A stretch of DNA of 64,000 nucleotides, taken from NCBI GenBank assembly GCA_031835245.1, contig JAVKOQ010000053.1, positions 1 to 64,000 of the forward strand. The letters run 5' to 3'. The notes under the pieces were generated by a model, which was not told the DNA's origin, did no database searches, and saw only the letters and a list, made by a program, of their open reading frames with translations. Positions 33,501 to 45,343 of the stretch are shown one piece after another. Made by a program: the position numbers and the translations under genes. Every line of letters starts with the position of its first letter. Within the stretch, counting starts at the first letter, position 1. Source of the stretch: Balamuthia mandrillaris. Its lineage: Eukaryota; Discosea; Longamoebia; Balamuthiidae.

Positions 33501-35232
33501 CCTTCTCACTCTCTCCTCTCTCCTGCAAAACACCAACTCCTCTCCGCTCAAACCCATTCTGGAGCTCTCCCACCAGTTGAACAAGACCAAGCAGGATGTG
33601 GACAAATCATTGTCATCCTTGAAGGTTGCCCGCCAGTCGCCCCCAAGCAGCGCTTTCCACGAAGCACACAACAACATTGAGAGGAGATGTGCAAGTCTGA
33701 GAGGATTTCTGGTGAGCAAAGGGAGGAGTTTGTTTGAAGAGCAAGAGCGATGCTTGCTGCAACGCTTTCAACCAGTGAATCAATGGGTTGCGGATGGGAG
33801 CCTCCCTCCTTGCTTGCACCCCAAAAACAAAGAGAAAGTGGGGGAGGAAGCAAAAGAAAGCAGTGGGAAAGAGAGAGCAGAGTTGGAGTGGGCCTGCTCA
33901 GAACTGGTGGAATTGGAGCAAACAGTTCAAGAATTAGAGAGAATGGTTTGCTTCTTCTCTTTGCTTTCTTTTTTCGGCGTTGCTCACTTGCTTCGTTCTT
34001 TGTATGACACAGGAATTGTCCTCTGTCAAAGATGCCTCGAAACTGATCCACATAATGGAATCCATCACTCACAAACTGAGGGAGAAATGCATTTCAGGCA
34101 TAGGGAGGCTGTATGAAGAAGAATGGCAACGCCAAGCAGCCAAGTGTCGGACCAAATATGAATTCGAACAAGCAAAAGGCGTGCTGAAAACGTGGCAGCC
34201 TTTCTATGCTCCGAACTCGTTGGTTTTTTCCCTTTTCGTTCTTGTTCTTTTTTCTCTTTCTTTTTCTTTGTGTTATTCTTTGTTCGTTGTGCATTTAAAC
34301 TGTAAAGTTATAACCATATTGTGTTGGCACCAAAGGTTGTTGTTCATCATAACAAAGCAACAAGAGAATGCAGTGGAGAAACTCAAAGAGCAGCAGCAAG
34401 CCATTGAGGTTGACAACTGTCTCAGCCACTTCACACATATTATCTCTCATCAGCAACACGTGTCTTCCACTCATGATTTGCTCGAGTACTCTCCTCTCTC
34501 TTCTCCTTCTCCTTCTCCTTCTCCTTCTCTTTCTCTTTCTCCTTCTCCTTCTCCTGCAAAACTGTCTCACCACATATTTTTTTAAAATTTAAAACCAGAC
34601 TGCATGAAGAAGCAAGAACATTGCAAACCAGACTGAAAGCACTGGACAAGGCAGAATTGACCACCGACATCACGGAACAGCTGACCATGGTCCTCTCTTC
34701 CTTGGAGCTTTTGTTGGACCAAAGCCATCCTTCCTGGAAACCCCTGGGATCCTCTCAGATGAAGATCGGAGAGCTGAACCAACGCATCAGCCAATTGGAA
34801 GAACGTGTTCATCATGGTGGACATCTTTCTTCCTCTTCCTCCTCCTCAGAGAAAGAGAAGGAAGAGGAAGAAGCGGCAGAGCAACAGATTGCAGAGTTGA
34901 AGGAGGAAACGGAAAGGTGGAACACAACGGGGGAGCAATACGACTTGCTGATGCGACGTTTGGTGAAGTTGGAGCAAGAGTTGCTGCACAACCCCTTTGA
35001 TTCCTCTTTGTACGTACTCTCTTCTTCTCTTCTCTGGAATGCGTTACTTAGGTCAGTTCTTCACCAATGTAGACAAAGCACGGACGATTGGAACGAAGAT
35101 GATGAGTATTTACAGTATTACTCTGATAGTTACGACGAAGACGACACCGAAGACGAAGAAGAGGAAGAGGAAGAGGGTGATGATGAACACGAGGACCAGG
35201 AAGGGGGTGATGACGAAGAAGAAGACTCTTGA
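27585..35232 (+). CDS. Giant RanBP2-zinc-finger/F-box/propeller-like/helical protein, right copy
   Basis: About 17 exons. Firm ones: 27585-28314, 28425-28553, 28655-28792, 29084-29568, 29695-29856, 29976-30258, 30337-30654, 31345-31555, 31708-31920, 32023-32954, 33101-33297, 33421-33945, 34599-35009, 35079-35232. The junctions near 30,655/30,759 and 34,225/34,363 are uncertain. The protein is ~1,900 aa. A RanBP2-type finger (Cys8, 11, 21, 24) and a CSAC...CNHC knuckle (58-79) precede a charged linker. The F-box is residues ~184-243. A WD-like propeller region (LHVFCASDGSFVATTTLKG; KWTRGSFNLFT) follows, then >1,100 residues of helix and coiled coil and an acidic C-terminus. It is probably an SCF substrate receptor that also binds ubiquitin or RNA through the finger. 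No known family matches the whole. Confidence 0.8.
28830..28996 (+). repeat. (TCTTTC)n hexanucleotide array in F-box giant intron 3
   Basis: Nearly pure for 100 bp, then interrupted by TTTTC units. The equivalent left-arm intron (about 14,940-15,090) lacks it and has a GAGCAGAGAGCA motif instead. Confidence 0.95.
34499..34556 (+). repeat. (CTTCTC)n array in F-box giant intron
   Basis: Pyrimidine hexamer on the sense strand. The left-arm equivalent is 9,308-9,357. Confidence 0.9.
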
Positions 35233-35305
35233 AGAACAAAACGATGAAAAGGCCTACTCCTGAACAACCACTATTTCGTTATGTAACCCTTTTATAGAGA
35301 GAGCG

Positions 35306-35346
<41 letters not shown>

Positions 35347-35439
35347 CAAGGAGCTTGTTCGAAACAAAACGAAAGGCGACCTAAAAAGCCTTTAACGATT
35401 CGGTTAACACGCTAAGAAAAAAAGCAACCAAACAAAGGA
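35233..35439. other. Spacer between F-box giant and C45, right arm
   Basis: Short intergenic region with a TTTTATAGAG TATA-like box near 35,290 and an (AG)n run (about 35,308-35,343). It is the likely promoter of the right C45 gene. Confidence 0.5.
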
Positions 35440-36069
35440 ATGGCAATGATGCTGCGATGGGAAAGCGGCAAGAGGGGGTTCGCTTTGTGGGGTCCACCGC
35501 CTGAGTTGCCACCTCCTATTCCGTTCTACCATGTGAAAGGGGGCACGGCGGAGGAAAGAGGCTTGCGACTGGGTCGGCTGCTGAAGGACAAGATCGCCGC
35601 CACCATCCAGATCTACAAACGAACCGTCTTCCAGGGCAGAAGCGAAGAGAGCCTCCTGGCAGAGGCCTCCTCCTTCCACAGCGTCATCCATGGGTTCAAG
35701 AGGGAGTATTGCGAGGAGATGGAGGGCATTGCCCGTGGAGCAGAGGTGGACCTTCGCTGGGTCTACGCCTTGAACTGCAGGACTGAACTCATGAACACCT
35801 TCCCCAAGGACATGTTCGTTGCTTCCTTCCTCCTTTTCTTGTCTTGTCCTTTCTTTCTCTTCTTCTTTCTTGTCGTTTCTTTCTTTCTTTTTCTTTCTTT
35901 CTTTCTTTCTTTCTTCTTTCTTTCTTTTTTCTTTCTTTCTTTCTTTCTTTCTTTCTCTTTCTTTTTTCTTTTTTCTTTCTTCTCCTTTCTTGTCGTTTCT
36001 TCCTTTCTTTCTTTCGTTTCTTTCTTTCTTTCTTGCCTTTCTTTCTTTCTTGTCGTTTCTTTCTTTCGT

Positions 36070-36109
<40 letters not shown>

Positions 36110-37326
36110 GCTGTCTCTTTCTTCAGGAGTGCTTTTCCTTTTGACTGATGGAAAGCAGAGGAGAATGTTCCACCATTTGCTTTCCTTCCAACAAGGTGAA
36201 AGAGGAAGAAGCAAGGGAAAGAAAGAACCCCATCTTGGCTCAGAATTGGGACTGGATGGAGGAGATGCAAGAGCATGTGGTTGTGGTCCTCCTCGAGAAG
36301 GTGCCTTCCTCCCGTTCTCCTCCCTTTTCTTTTCTTTTCTTTCCATCTCTTCTCACCTCCTTCTTTCTGCTTTCTTCATTCTTCATCACTCACGGTCTTG
36401 CTCCCTCCTTTCTGCTTGCTTTTTTGCTTCCAACCTTGGCCAACACGCAGGAAGAAAGGGAAGGAGCAGGGAAAAAGATTCTCATGCTGACAGAACCGGG
36501 CATCATCGGCAAGATTGGAGTGAACAACCACGGCCTGGCCGTCACCTTGAACTTTCTTCGCCACCAACCCACCACATCTCCAGAACAGCAAGTGCAAGTC
36601 CAGGCGACGCCAGAAGGAGGAGGAGAAGAAAAAGGAGAGGGGGAAAGAAGTGGCAAAGGAGTGCCCATTCACATGTTGTTGCGAGCCGCGTTGGAGTGTG
36701 AGACGGTGGCAGAATGGGAGGAGTTGGTGGTGCGGGGCATGGATGCCAGCATGCGCGGCACCAGCAGCGCCATTCTTGCTTGTGATGCTCTGGGACATGC
36801 TCTTCATTTGGAGTTTGCTGGCCCACACCTCTGGTCTCTTCCTCCCTCCCCCATTCCACTCCAACCACCCAAGCAAAACAAGAAGAAGGACACAGGAGAA
36901 GGGGAGGAAGCAGCAGAGAAAGAGGGGAAGGAGGAGAAGATGGAAGAAGTGCATTGGAGGACCAACCATTACCTCTCCCACGAAGAGGTGAACTTGTCTG
37001 CGGATCGCTTGCAATCTTCCTTGGCGCGGCATGCTCGCATGACAGAGCTTCTTCATGAACTGGCAGAAGGAGAGCAAGCAGAGAGGTTTTGCAGCGAGGA
37101 GACCGTGATGAGGGTGTTGAGAGATGATGGGAAGGAGGAGAAGGAGGAGGAGGAGGAGAGGAAGCTGCCCATTCTTCGACCCTTTGTCTATGACCCCAAC
37201 CTGGGCGGCAAAATGGGGACCGTTTGTCATGTGGTCATGCATTTGGGAGGGGGCCGGCCTGAGCTGAAGGTCTCTCGTGGGTTTGCTGCCAAAGTTCCTT
37301 CCTTCCAAACTTTCTCCTTTGAATAG
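35440..37326 (+). CDS. C45/acyl-CoA:6-APA acyltransferase-like Ntn hydrolase, right copy
   Basis: Exons 35440-35813, 36159-36300 and 36451-37326 give 463 aa, all open. The exon 2 acceptor (AGCAG at 36,158) is not the first AG, but it avoids a stop and yields the expected GECSTIC nucleophile motif (Cys128). N-terminal MAMMLRWESGKRG matches the left copy. Exons 2 and 3 differ from both other copies at many codons (NKVKEE, MLTEPG, CAAPAAPFLLV). It is tandem with the F-box giant (207 bp downstream, same strand) and tail-to-tail with PPPDE-UBX. Confidence 0.87.
35835..36115 (+). repeat. (TTTC)n array in C45 intron 1, right copy
   Basis: Tetranucleotide pyrimidine repeat with CTTTCTTGTCG interruptions, on the sense strand. 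Confidence 0.9.
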
Positions 37327-37462
37327 AGCCTTGCGAATACATTTCAGTAACCGTTTCCTGCTTTGAAGAAAATCCACTTGTACTTGAAACGTTTTATAAA
37401 TAAGCAAGATGTTGTACAGTCGTCGTTGTTTGTGCATTACAAGAAGAAGAATAGAATGAACA

Positions 37463-37630
37463 TCAGCTCAGGAGCTCAACAATAATAGAGGCGTTGATGA
37501 GGTAGGCCTCATCCAACGTGAGTTTCCGGTCCAAAAGCTCCTGTCGTGGGTATACCATAAAAAGTTTGTACCGACCTTTATACTCTGGCTCCATTCTGTT
37601 TGTTTGGTTTCGTGTTTTAGAAAATATAGC

Positions 37631-37674
<44 letters not shown>

Positions 37675-39235
37675 AGAGAGAACATGACAGATAAAGAAGA
37701 GGAGAGAAGAGGGAATTACCCATCTACAAAAGAGTAGATGTCCGCTACTGTATGAACAAGATTAAACCGCTGTTGAACTTTGTTGCCGTTTGGAAACCAT
37801 ACTTGTATGCGAGTGGAGGGTGCGTTGTCATCCACGGATATAATAGTTGTCGCTGATTTTCTTGCGGTTTTAGGAGAACCTCTTATGTCCGCTCTGATGC
37901 CGCCTCGTGTTGTAGATTGGCTGTTTCACGTCAACATTGTTGGGCCATAAACGTATGGAGAGATAGAGAACAACAAAAGAGGCTTGACTTACTTGTCAGA
38001 GAGAGTGCGGCCAACTCCAGTGAATGTGATTTTCTTGCTAGACTGCTCTTGCACGACTTGAACAGCATCTGCCGGCTGTAATACATAGAAACAAAGCCAA
38101 AAATAAGAAGACAATAGTACTTTACATAGGAAGAGGAGACTACGGACCGGTTGAATGAGAGAACCAGGTAATAAATCTTTTACAAAGCTTCCTGTTTTGG
38201 AGAAGAAGGACGTGAGGACTGTACAATGAACCACATAACATGGAGGAAGAAGAGGAAGAAGAACAAGAACAACAATAAGGAAAAGAACGGAAACGAACCA
38301 AGATAAGCCAAACGATTAACCCAAGTAGGAATGGGCTTGGAGAGCAACCGCCGACAGAAGGCATCAGAAAAGGCATTACAGTTGAAGTCTGTGAGATGGT
38401 ATCTTTTGCCCAGAAACTGGCTTGCCATCTCTTCTATGATCTTCTTCACTTCGTTGTAGGAGAGAGTTACTTCGCCCATCGCTATGGACTCTCTGTTTGA
38501 GCGATTGCAAAGCAGATGAGAGGGAGAAACACAAAACGACTAACCGAAAGGAGAACAAGCACAAGTTCCAGAGGAGGAAAACAAAAACGAAAAACAAGAC
38601 TACGGAGCAAAGGAGCAAAAAAGGAGCAAAGGAGCAAAGGACAAAGGAGCAAAGGAGCAAAGGAGCAAAGGAGCAAAGGAGCAAGGAGCAAAGGAGCAAA
38701 GGAGCAAAGGAGCAAAGGAGCAAAGGAGCAAAGGAGCAAAGGAGTGCACGAAAATAACAACAGAAAGAACTGCAAACGAAACACGAAAAAACAAAACAAG
38801 ACGACCAACAAAAAGAGCCCTACCTGAACCGTGCCGGAGGTTCTATGAGACGCGGCGTGGTGGAAATGATACCGGTGCCAGGCCCCGTGTGCCCAAAGAA
38901 ACCATATTCTATGTGGCAAGATGGAGGAAAAAGAAAACGACAAATGGTAAAGAAGAGGAGAGCACGAAGAGAGAGAGAGAAACAAAAAGGTGAACGTGGA
39001 GCATACCTTTGCCATAGACCTCAACTCCGGAGTGGTGCATGCCGAGACCAAGGCTGTAGGCCCAGTTGTGAGAGCCGCTCGGCATCAGGTCATAAATATT
39101 TAAATAGACAGTAGTCGCAGTGGCGGGGGAGGAAGAAGACGACGTCGTGGCGTTGTTGTTGTTGCTGCTGCTTGAACGGCGGTTGGATGATGCTGGTCGA
39201 ATGCCTCCACGAGTCTCGCCGCTGGGTGCTTCCAT
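37463..39235 (-). CDS. PPPDE (DeSI-type) peptidase-UBX domain fusion, right copy
   Basis: Identical to the left copy in every exon (start codon at 39,235, stop ending at 37,463), including the same one-base phase conflict at intron 2. Only the minisatellite inside that intron differs. See 4,482-6,254 for the domain reading. Confidence 0.85.
38602..38744 (-). repeat. 8-bp minisatellite, right-arm copy
   Basis: GGAGCAAA units, the complement of CTCCTTTG, with a run of six A, a GGACAAA unit and a GGAGCAA unit as variants. These occur at other places than the variants in the left array, although the total length is equal. Confidence 0.95.
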
Positions 39236-39476
39236 AGGGTCTCCAGAGAGCACACTCCCTCCTCTCCGCTTTCTTCTCCTCTTACAAAGTAATTTTATGC
39301 TTATGACAGCAACATTGTTGACATTTTTTGAATAATACAAATATTTTACATATTTTAAATTTTTAATATGATTTAAATAACAAGCGTATTTTGAATGCTT
39401 TAAATTTTTTAAATTGTTGTCATGCCTTTCTTTTGGCAAAACAAAAAAAAAGAGAGAAGAAGAAGAAGAAAAGAAG

Positions 39477-40510
39477 ATGAACATCGTGAATAGACCCGTC
39501 CTGAACATCGTGGACAGACCAGTTACCAAAGGCAAGAAAGAGGTTTGTTCGTTTTAAAAAAAATTAAACAAAACACTCAATGATGATTGCGGCTTTATTT
39601 TTAAAAGGTCAGCTTGAGTGCGTTTGCCTATCTATTCTCTGAGTTTGTGCAGTTCTCGCAAGACAAAGTAAACGATGTGACAAAGCTGGAGACACGCCTC
39701 TCAAACGCTGGCTACCACGTTGGCATTCGTGCACTGGAACTCATCAGCTTCAGAGAGAAAAATTACAAACGAGACGTGGGTATGTTGTTTATCTCTGTGT
39801 ATATGTGGTGTGTTGTTTTGTTTCAGCTTTGCAGGAAGATAACTTCATCCTTCTTGTTATTGTTCTTCTTCTGCTTCTTTTCCTTTCTTCTTCTTATCTT
39901 CTTCTTCTTCTTCGAACAAAAAGAATTGTTGAGAATTTTGGCATTTATATCGTATACGATGTGGAAGGTCCTGTTTGGCCAACAAGCACTGCTTGAACGA
40001 AGCACCGACAATGATGATGAATGTAACGTTTCATTCTATGTTCTTTGCTTTTCGCTGCTTCTTTTTCTTTCTTTTCTTCTTTCGTTACTCTTCTTTCTGC
40101 TTTCGTCTTCTCCGCTTCTTCCGTCTCTGCTTTCTTCATTGTATTAACATTCAGCTCCTTTGCTATCGAAAGATATGATACGACCAGAAGGAGACTCCAT
40201 TCTCAACAAATACATTTCAGTGCCGAAAGACTTTGGTGGTCTCAACTGTGCTGCGTTTGCTGCTGGTGTGGTCAAAGGTGCTCTTGACGGCGCTGAGTTT
40301 GTGCGTTCTCCTCCCCTGCTCTGCTTCTCAGCTTCTATGCTTTTCTCTGCGCTGCTTCTCACCTCATTTCTTGTGTGTGTTCAGCCCGCAAAAGTAACAG
40401 CGCATTATGTTCCTTCCAAGAAAGACGCAGCCCAACTCGAAACAGTTATTCTCATTAAGTTTGATAAAGCCGTTCTCGAGCGAGAAAAGAAGCGAAGCAG
40501 TTCCTCTTAA
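39477..40510 (+). CDS. TRAPPC5: TRAPP complex subunit TRAPPC5/Trs31, right copy
   Basis: Exons 39477-39542, 39608-39779, 39924-40022, 40155-40300 and 40385-40510, phases consistent, 202 aa. Identical to the left copy. N-terminal NIVNRPVLNIVDRPVTKGKKE replaces the variable head of other Trs31 proteins. See 3,207-4,240 for motifs. Confidence 0.93.
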
Positions 40511-40570
40511 GAACTTTTTTACCTATTTTTTTAACCTTTTCCTTGCTGTAAATAAGAAGAAAAACTGTTT

Positions 40571-41232
40571 TCAGGACTCCACTTTGTTGACGAGAGCTGT
40601 GATGCATTCAATGTAGAACTGTTTGAACGCCTCATCGTCCACTCCTAACAAAACTTCTGTGTTCAGATGATATCCCTCTTCCTTTCTGAAATGTCCCTTC
40701 CAATCTATTTGAGAGTTTCAAAGTTAGGAACAAAACAAACCCAACAAGAATAAAACCATGAAGAGAATGAACAAGAACACGAAAACAGAAAAGAAGGAAC
40801 AGCCAAGGTGAGAATGTACCAGGAACACACATGCCCTTGGTTCTCTCTCCTTTGGATTCTACGTCAATGTAGATCTGCTGCTTCTTCGTGAAGAACTCTG
40901 GTCTCAAAACTGCCATCACAGCTGATGAATCATGTATCTATTCGTTTGCTTTGCATCAGCCCAAACAAACAAAAAAGAGCAAGAAGAACGCAAAAGAACG
41001 CAAGAAACGTACAGCAATCTTTTCTGGGTCATTACCCCATTTCGTCAACAAAGCGACGTAATGCTCGGTAGTGTTATAAATAAAGTCTCCAATCTCGCCG
41101 ATTCCTTTGAGGGTTTGACGGAAGGAAGAGTTGAGATGAACTTGTCTCGTTACGTTGAGAGGCACTAACGTCAAAGGAAACTTGGCGTTAAGCACCGTCT
41201 TTGCTGCCAGCGCGTCACTTTACGGAATGAAC

Positions 41233-41275
<43 letters not shown>

Positions 41276-42707
41276 AATAAATGGACGAAAAAGATTCGAA
41301 AGAGTAAGATGGAAGTATTGTGGTAATACGTACTTGCCAAAGTTAGCCTCAGCAACAGGAGTTATATTTCCAGGTTCATTTAATACTCCTCCCATAGACA
41401 CTGTTTTATTTTGATTTGAGAAGCGAAAGTCAGAGAAGCAAAACAAAAAAAAGGTGAGAAAGAAACACCAGAGGCATAGCAGTACCAATGCGTTTCACGT
41501 ATTGAGGAAGTTCGGGACATTTTTGAAAAGCAGTTGCAATGTTGGTCAATGGACCCAACGTTATGATGGTTATCTTTTTACAATAGTGGAGATGAGAGAA
41601 ACGAAGGAACGAACAAATAAAGAGACACATACAAAAACAACGATAAGAATGAACAAACGAAAAGAGAGGGGGAGAGAGAGAGAGAGAGAGAAACGAACAA
41701 AGAAAGGAAAAAAGAAGACAACAAAAATACAAACCTGTTTGGGATTTTGTTTGCAGGTCTCGATGATGAAGTCAGCAGCACTGGTCTCCTGTACGAGGTG
41801 GCGGTTTACCACCTCGCGACCGGCAAAGCCGCCGATGGCGTTCTCGCCGTGCACTCTTACGCCACTGTGACCGCCGTAAACGCCGTCCTTTTATATTTGT
41901 AAAAGTTAAACCAAACAATAAACAAACTAAAAATATTTAAAAAAAAGAAAAAAAGAAAAAGAAAAGAAAAAGAAAAAAAGAAAAAGAAAAAAAGAAAAAG
42001 AAAAAGAAAAAGAAAAAGAAAAAAGAAGAAAAATAAAGAAAAAGGGAAAAAAAATAAAGAAAAAGAAAAAGAAAAGAAAAAGAAAAAAAGAAAAAGAAAA
42101 AGAAAAAGAAAAAAGAAAAAAGAAAAAAGAAGAAAGAAGAAAAATAAAGAAAAAGAAAAAGAAAAAGAAAAAGAAAAAGAAAAAAAAAGAAAAAAGAAAA
42201 AAGAAAAAAGAAAAAAAGAACTCAAAAAACTATATAATTGCAACGAAGCTAATAAATGAAAGTTCGGACGGACCAAAGGAACAGCGCAGCCCTTGTAAAC
42301 GTTGATGTTTTCAGCAGCGGCCATGTCCAGCACGCGACAAGCATTCCCGGCCAACAGATCCAAGTCGTAGTGGTTCCCAAAAATGATGGTCACTCCTTTC
42401 TATTCGGTTGGAAGAAGGAGAAAAAAAAAACTTTATACAGTCGTTGACAGAACCCCCCAAAAAAAATAAAAGCAAACGAACCACTTGGATGCGATGAGGA
42501 CAAGAAAGAGCCAAGAAAAGAGCCATGCAATCATCGATACCGGGATCCGTGTCGATGATCACTTGCTCCGGTGCGGTAGACCCTACAGAAAAAAACCGTT
42601 TTTGGTTTGAATGAGTGAAGGAATACTTCACAGGTAACAGCACGCCAGAGGGAAACAAGGGGAAGAAAAGAATTACAAAACAAACCAGTGTCGCTTGATT
42701 CAGCCAT
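40571..42707 (-). CDS. Inosine-uridine-type nucleoside hydrolase, right copy
   Basis: Nine exons mirroring 1,010-3,146 exactly (left position = 43,717 minus right position). The protein is identical. It is head-to-head with the stress-protein gene (42,978) and tail-to-tail with TRAPPC5. Confidence 0.93.
41932..42219 (-). repeat. CTTTT/CTTTTT microsatellite, right-arm partner
   Basis: Fills intron 3 of the right nucleoside hydrolase gene and is identical over ~290 bp to 1,498-1,785, which is unexpected for such an unstable tract. Confidence 0.95.
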
Positions 42708-42977
42708 AGTGCCTCACCGTGTTCTTCTTTTTCTTTTTCTTTGTCGTTACAATAATTGCTACGGATTATCGATACATCCAATTTATCACCAACAATTTAT
42801 CAACTAATTCACCGCCTTAATATTTCATTTCCTTTATTGACAATTATTACGTAACATGATTATTATTTCTATAAAATTTCATCGGTTCTGCAATGGAATA
42901 AATTGCCAATGTCTACAATAAATTTGGATAACAAAAAAAAATGCCAAAAGGAAAATAATTATCACAACACAAACAAC

Positions 42978-44166
42978 ATGAAGAAAGCGCACAAGGATGA
43001 CTTTAGTTGGGAGGACGACAGCGACGACGACGCCCCGCTCGCCCTCTACGAGAAGCTGGATGACTTTGAGTTCGAGCCCACCGTGGAGGCCGCCCACGAC
43101 GCCATCCTCGAGAACGCCGTCACCATCAGCCATCAGGCCACCTTGGACCGGGTGACGGAGGCCAGGAAGTACCTCTACTACAATTGCCTGCTGAAGGGCA
43201 AGTGGGAGGCCACCAAAGGGAAGTTGATCATGGTGTGCGTGGATGGCTCCACGCAGGCCCACAAAGCCTTCCAACGGGCAGTATCTCTCATCAAACCTGA
43301 AGACCACCTCTTCTGTGTAGCGAGTACGTTTTTTTTTCTCTCTTGTTTTTTTTCTTTTTCTTTTTTTTAGTTATTTTTATTTTTTATTATTTTCTTTTCT
43401 ATTTTTTTTCATTTTTTTTATTTATTCGTTTTTATTGCAGTTTTGTTGTAAACATTTTAATGGGTTTTTTTTTTTTTTTTGGTTGAAGTTCGGTCGTTGG
43501 CTTCGGTGACGGACGTGTCGAGAAGAACGGAAAGCTTATCAGAGACCACCACTCTGCTCCTCCGTTATGAGCTTTGGAAGGCCACTCGCAACATCCTCAC
43601 GTAAGTCTCATTTGTTCACAACGTTTTTTCTTGTTTGCAATACCAGACTAATCATGCTCTTCTCTACCTCTCTCGTGTCTCTTGTGTCTCCCTTGTCTGT
43701 CTTTCTTTTCTCCTCTGCATAGACCATACAAAGATGAGCTCAAACGAAAGAACATTCCATGCTCCGTCTACTTTCCGGAAGCAAAGAACACTCGCCGCAT
43801 GCTATGCAAGATTGCCATGTACTTTGACGTTGACCTCCTCATTCTAGGCCTCAACGGCAAAGGACACCAAAAACGGGGTCATAGCTCAAGGTTACTCCTC
43901 TCTCCTTCGTTCTCTTTTTCCTTTTTCTCTTCTCTTCTCTTCATCGTTCTCTTCTCTTCATCGTTCTCTTCATCGTTCTCTTCATCGTTCTCTTCATCGT
44001 TCTCTTCTCTTCTCTCCGCTTCTCTTCTCTCTTTTTCTAGTGAGAATGCAAAACATATCTTTATTCGCTTGTTTCATTTGGATACACATATTATAGATCA
44101 GGGATAGGAGCACACACTAGTTACTGTCTGCAACACGCCCGTTGTCCTGTTATGATTGTAAAGTGA
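42978..44166 (+). CDS. Universal stress protein (UspA-like), right copy, complete
   Basis: Exons 42978-43323, 43489-43600, 43723-43890 and 44097-44166 give 231 aa. After ~75 acidic and charged residues the USP fold is clear: KLIMVCVDGSTQAHKAF, later IAMYFDVDLLILGLNGKG, and the last exon closes with HTSYCLQHARCPVMIVK, the classic USP C-terminal strand. The nucleotide-site loop (G-x2-G-x9-G-S/T type) is only partly conserved. Such proteins bind ATP or AMP and act in stress responses. An AATAAA overlaps the stop codon. An upstream in-frame ATG at 42,909 is an alternative start. Confidence 0.88.
43935..44015 (+). repeat. 12-bp TTCTCTTCATCG minisatellite in USP intron 3
   Basis: Four to five units on the sense strand; a pyrimidine-rich tract ahead of the acceptor. 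Confidence 0.85.
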
Positions 44167-44171
44167 ATAAA
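44166..44171 (+). promoter_or_regulatory. AATAAA polyadenylation signal, USP gene
   Basis: AATAAA starts at the last base of the TGA stop codon; the next bases are A/T-rich. Confidence 0.5.
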
Positions 44172-44854
44172 AAGCAAATAAGTTTTAAGATTTCTGTTTT
44201 TCAAAGAGAGAGGGAAACAAAACAGAAAACAGCAAACGAAACCACAACGAAAAAAAAAAAGACAAAAAAAGAAACAAAGAAATGAAGGCCTCAGGCATGT
44301 TGTTGTTTAAAAGTGTGTCATCATCTTCCTTTAAAAAGAATGACAGCATAGCGTATATTTAAAGTATGTGCATCATGCCTTCAAGTTTTTCGTTTTTAAC
44401 GGTTCACGAAACAACTAACAAGGAGGGCATAACTAACCTGCTTCTTCTCACACCCCCAAGGGGGGCGGAGGAATGGTTTGGGTATAATGTGATGTTTACA
44501 GAAAATAAGAGAAAAGAAAAAAGTAAGGAAGGAACCAAAGGTAAGGAAGGAAGGGCTAAGAAGGGGGAGTCTTTTAGGTAAGGTGGACGATCTCCAAATG
44601 ATTTGATGGGCGAACCGTTGCCCACCTAAAACCCTATTTTCGAATTTCCATTGGTAAGTCGGCTATGCCAATCGGAGAAATTTATAGATCATAATCATCC
44701 AACAGGAGAATTTCTTTCAATCTATCTGCCCGATTAGAAGAAACAACAAAGTAGCGCTCTACTCATTTGCAGAGGTGCAACGTGCATTGGGCTCTTCTCG
44801 CTTCTCTCTGCTGTTACACACACATACTCACAACCAAACCAAACAGGAAAACAA
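44167..44854. other. Intergenic, first single-copy DNA right of palindrome
   Basis: A/T-rich 3' flank of the USP gene, then a mixed region with no convincing ORF. The last 70 bp before the MAPEG start contain ACACACATACTCACAAC-type sequence. I see no RNA gene. Confidence 0.5.
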
Positions 44855-45286
44855 ATGAGCTGTTCTGCTGCTTCCTTCAACAGTGCGCTGGTCTATCCGA
44901 CCCTTGCCACGGGCGCCGCCCTCCTGGTCTACTCCTACCAGGCCATGACCGTCGGCGAGAAGCGCAAGCAGCACAGAGTGAAGCCGCCCGCCACCACCGG
45001 CCACCCCGAGTTCGAGCGCGCCTTCCGCGCGCACCAGAACACTCTGGAGAGCTTGGCCGTGTTCGTGCCCTCCGTCTACGCCTTCTCCTACCTGGTCAGC
45101 CCTCGCTGGGCGGGCATAATCGGCTCCGTCTACGCCGCCAGCCGCTTGGCCTACGGCATCGCCTACGTCAGGGAGGCTGATAGCAGGTCCTACCCTTTCC
45201 TCGGCTCCTTCATCGCCCAAAACGTTTTGCTGCTCGGCGCCGTGGGAAGTGCTCTTCGCCTCACTTACCTCCACTGCAGATCTTAA
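44855..45286 (+). CDS. MAPEG-family membrane protein (FLAP/LTC4S/MGST-like)
   Basis: A single exon of 143 aa, the normal MAPEG length. It has four membrane helices (about residues 11-28, 65-82, 88-107 and 114-134). The loop after helix 1 has the signature GHPEFERAFRAHQNTLE, with Arg58, Asn62 and Glu65, as in glutathione-binding members. It is expected in ER or other internal membranes as a trimer, conjugating or reducing lipophilic substrates with glutathione, or it may be a MAPEG without enzyme activity. GC content is clearly higher than in the neighbours and it has no intron, which is unusual in this window. It is convergent with the FolD gene, 57 bp apart. Confidence 0.9.
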   Translation: MSCSAASFNSALVYPTLATGAALLVYSYQAMTVGEKRKQHRVKPPATTGHPEFERAFRAHQNTLESLAVFVPSVYAFSYLVSPRWAGIIGSVYAASRLAYGIAYVREADSRSYPFLGSFIAQNVLLLGAVGSALRLTYLHCRS

Positions 45287-45327
45287 GAAAACAAGAAGGG
45301 AACCTTCGCCTCAAAGAACTTTGTTGT

Positions 45328-45333
45328 AATAAA
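45328..45333 (+). promoter_or_regulatory. AATAAA polyadenylation signal, MAPEG gene
   Basis: Canonical hexamer 42 bp past the MAPEG stop and just before the stop of the convergent FolD gene. Confidence 0.6.
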
Positions 45334-45343
45334 CCTCTGTTTT

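Larger units (their letters stand above)
27585..43716 (-). repeat. Right arm of giant inverted repeat
   Basis: Mirror image of the left arm with the same six genes in inverted order and orientation. The arms are separated by an 11.3-kb unique spacer. The arm continues to at least 43,716, the point that pairs with window base 1. Whether it also covers the last two exons of the stress-protein gene (to 44,166) cannot be seen. Confidence 0.95.
37449..43716 (-). repeat. Homogenised outer block of right arm
   Basis: Partner of 1-6,268. Coordinate sums stay at 43,717 on both sides of the internal minisatellite, so the arrays have equal length despite different interruptions. Confidence 0.9.

Noticed and set aside
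1-43716. Whole palindrome as a pure assembly fold-back
   Set aside because: The inner 10 kb of the arms differ by many substitutions and indels while staying open, so at least that part is a true duplication. The outer identical 6.3 kb remains open to doubt.
44366-44581. Small plus-strand ORF after the USP gene
   Set aside because: Low-complexity Lys/Glu end, no motif, no splice context.
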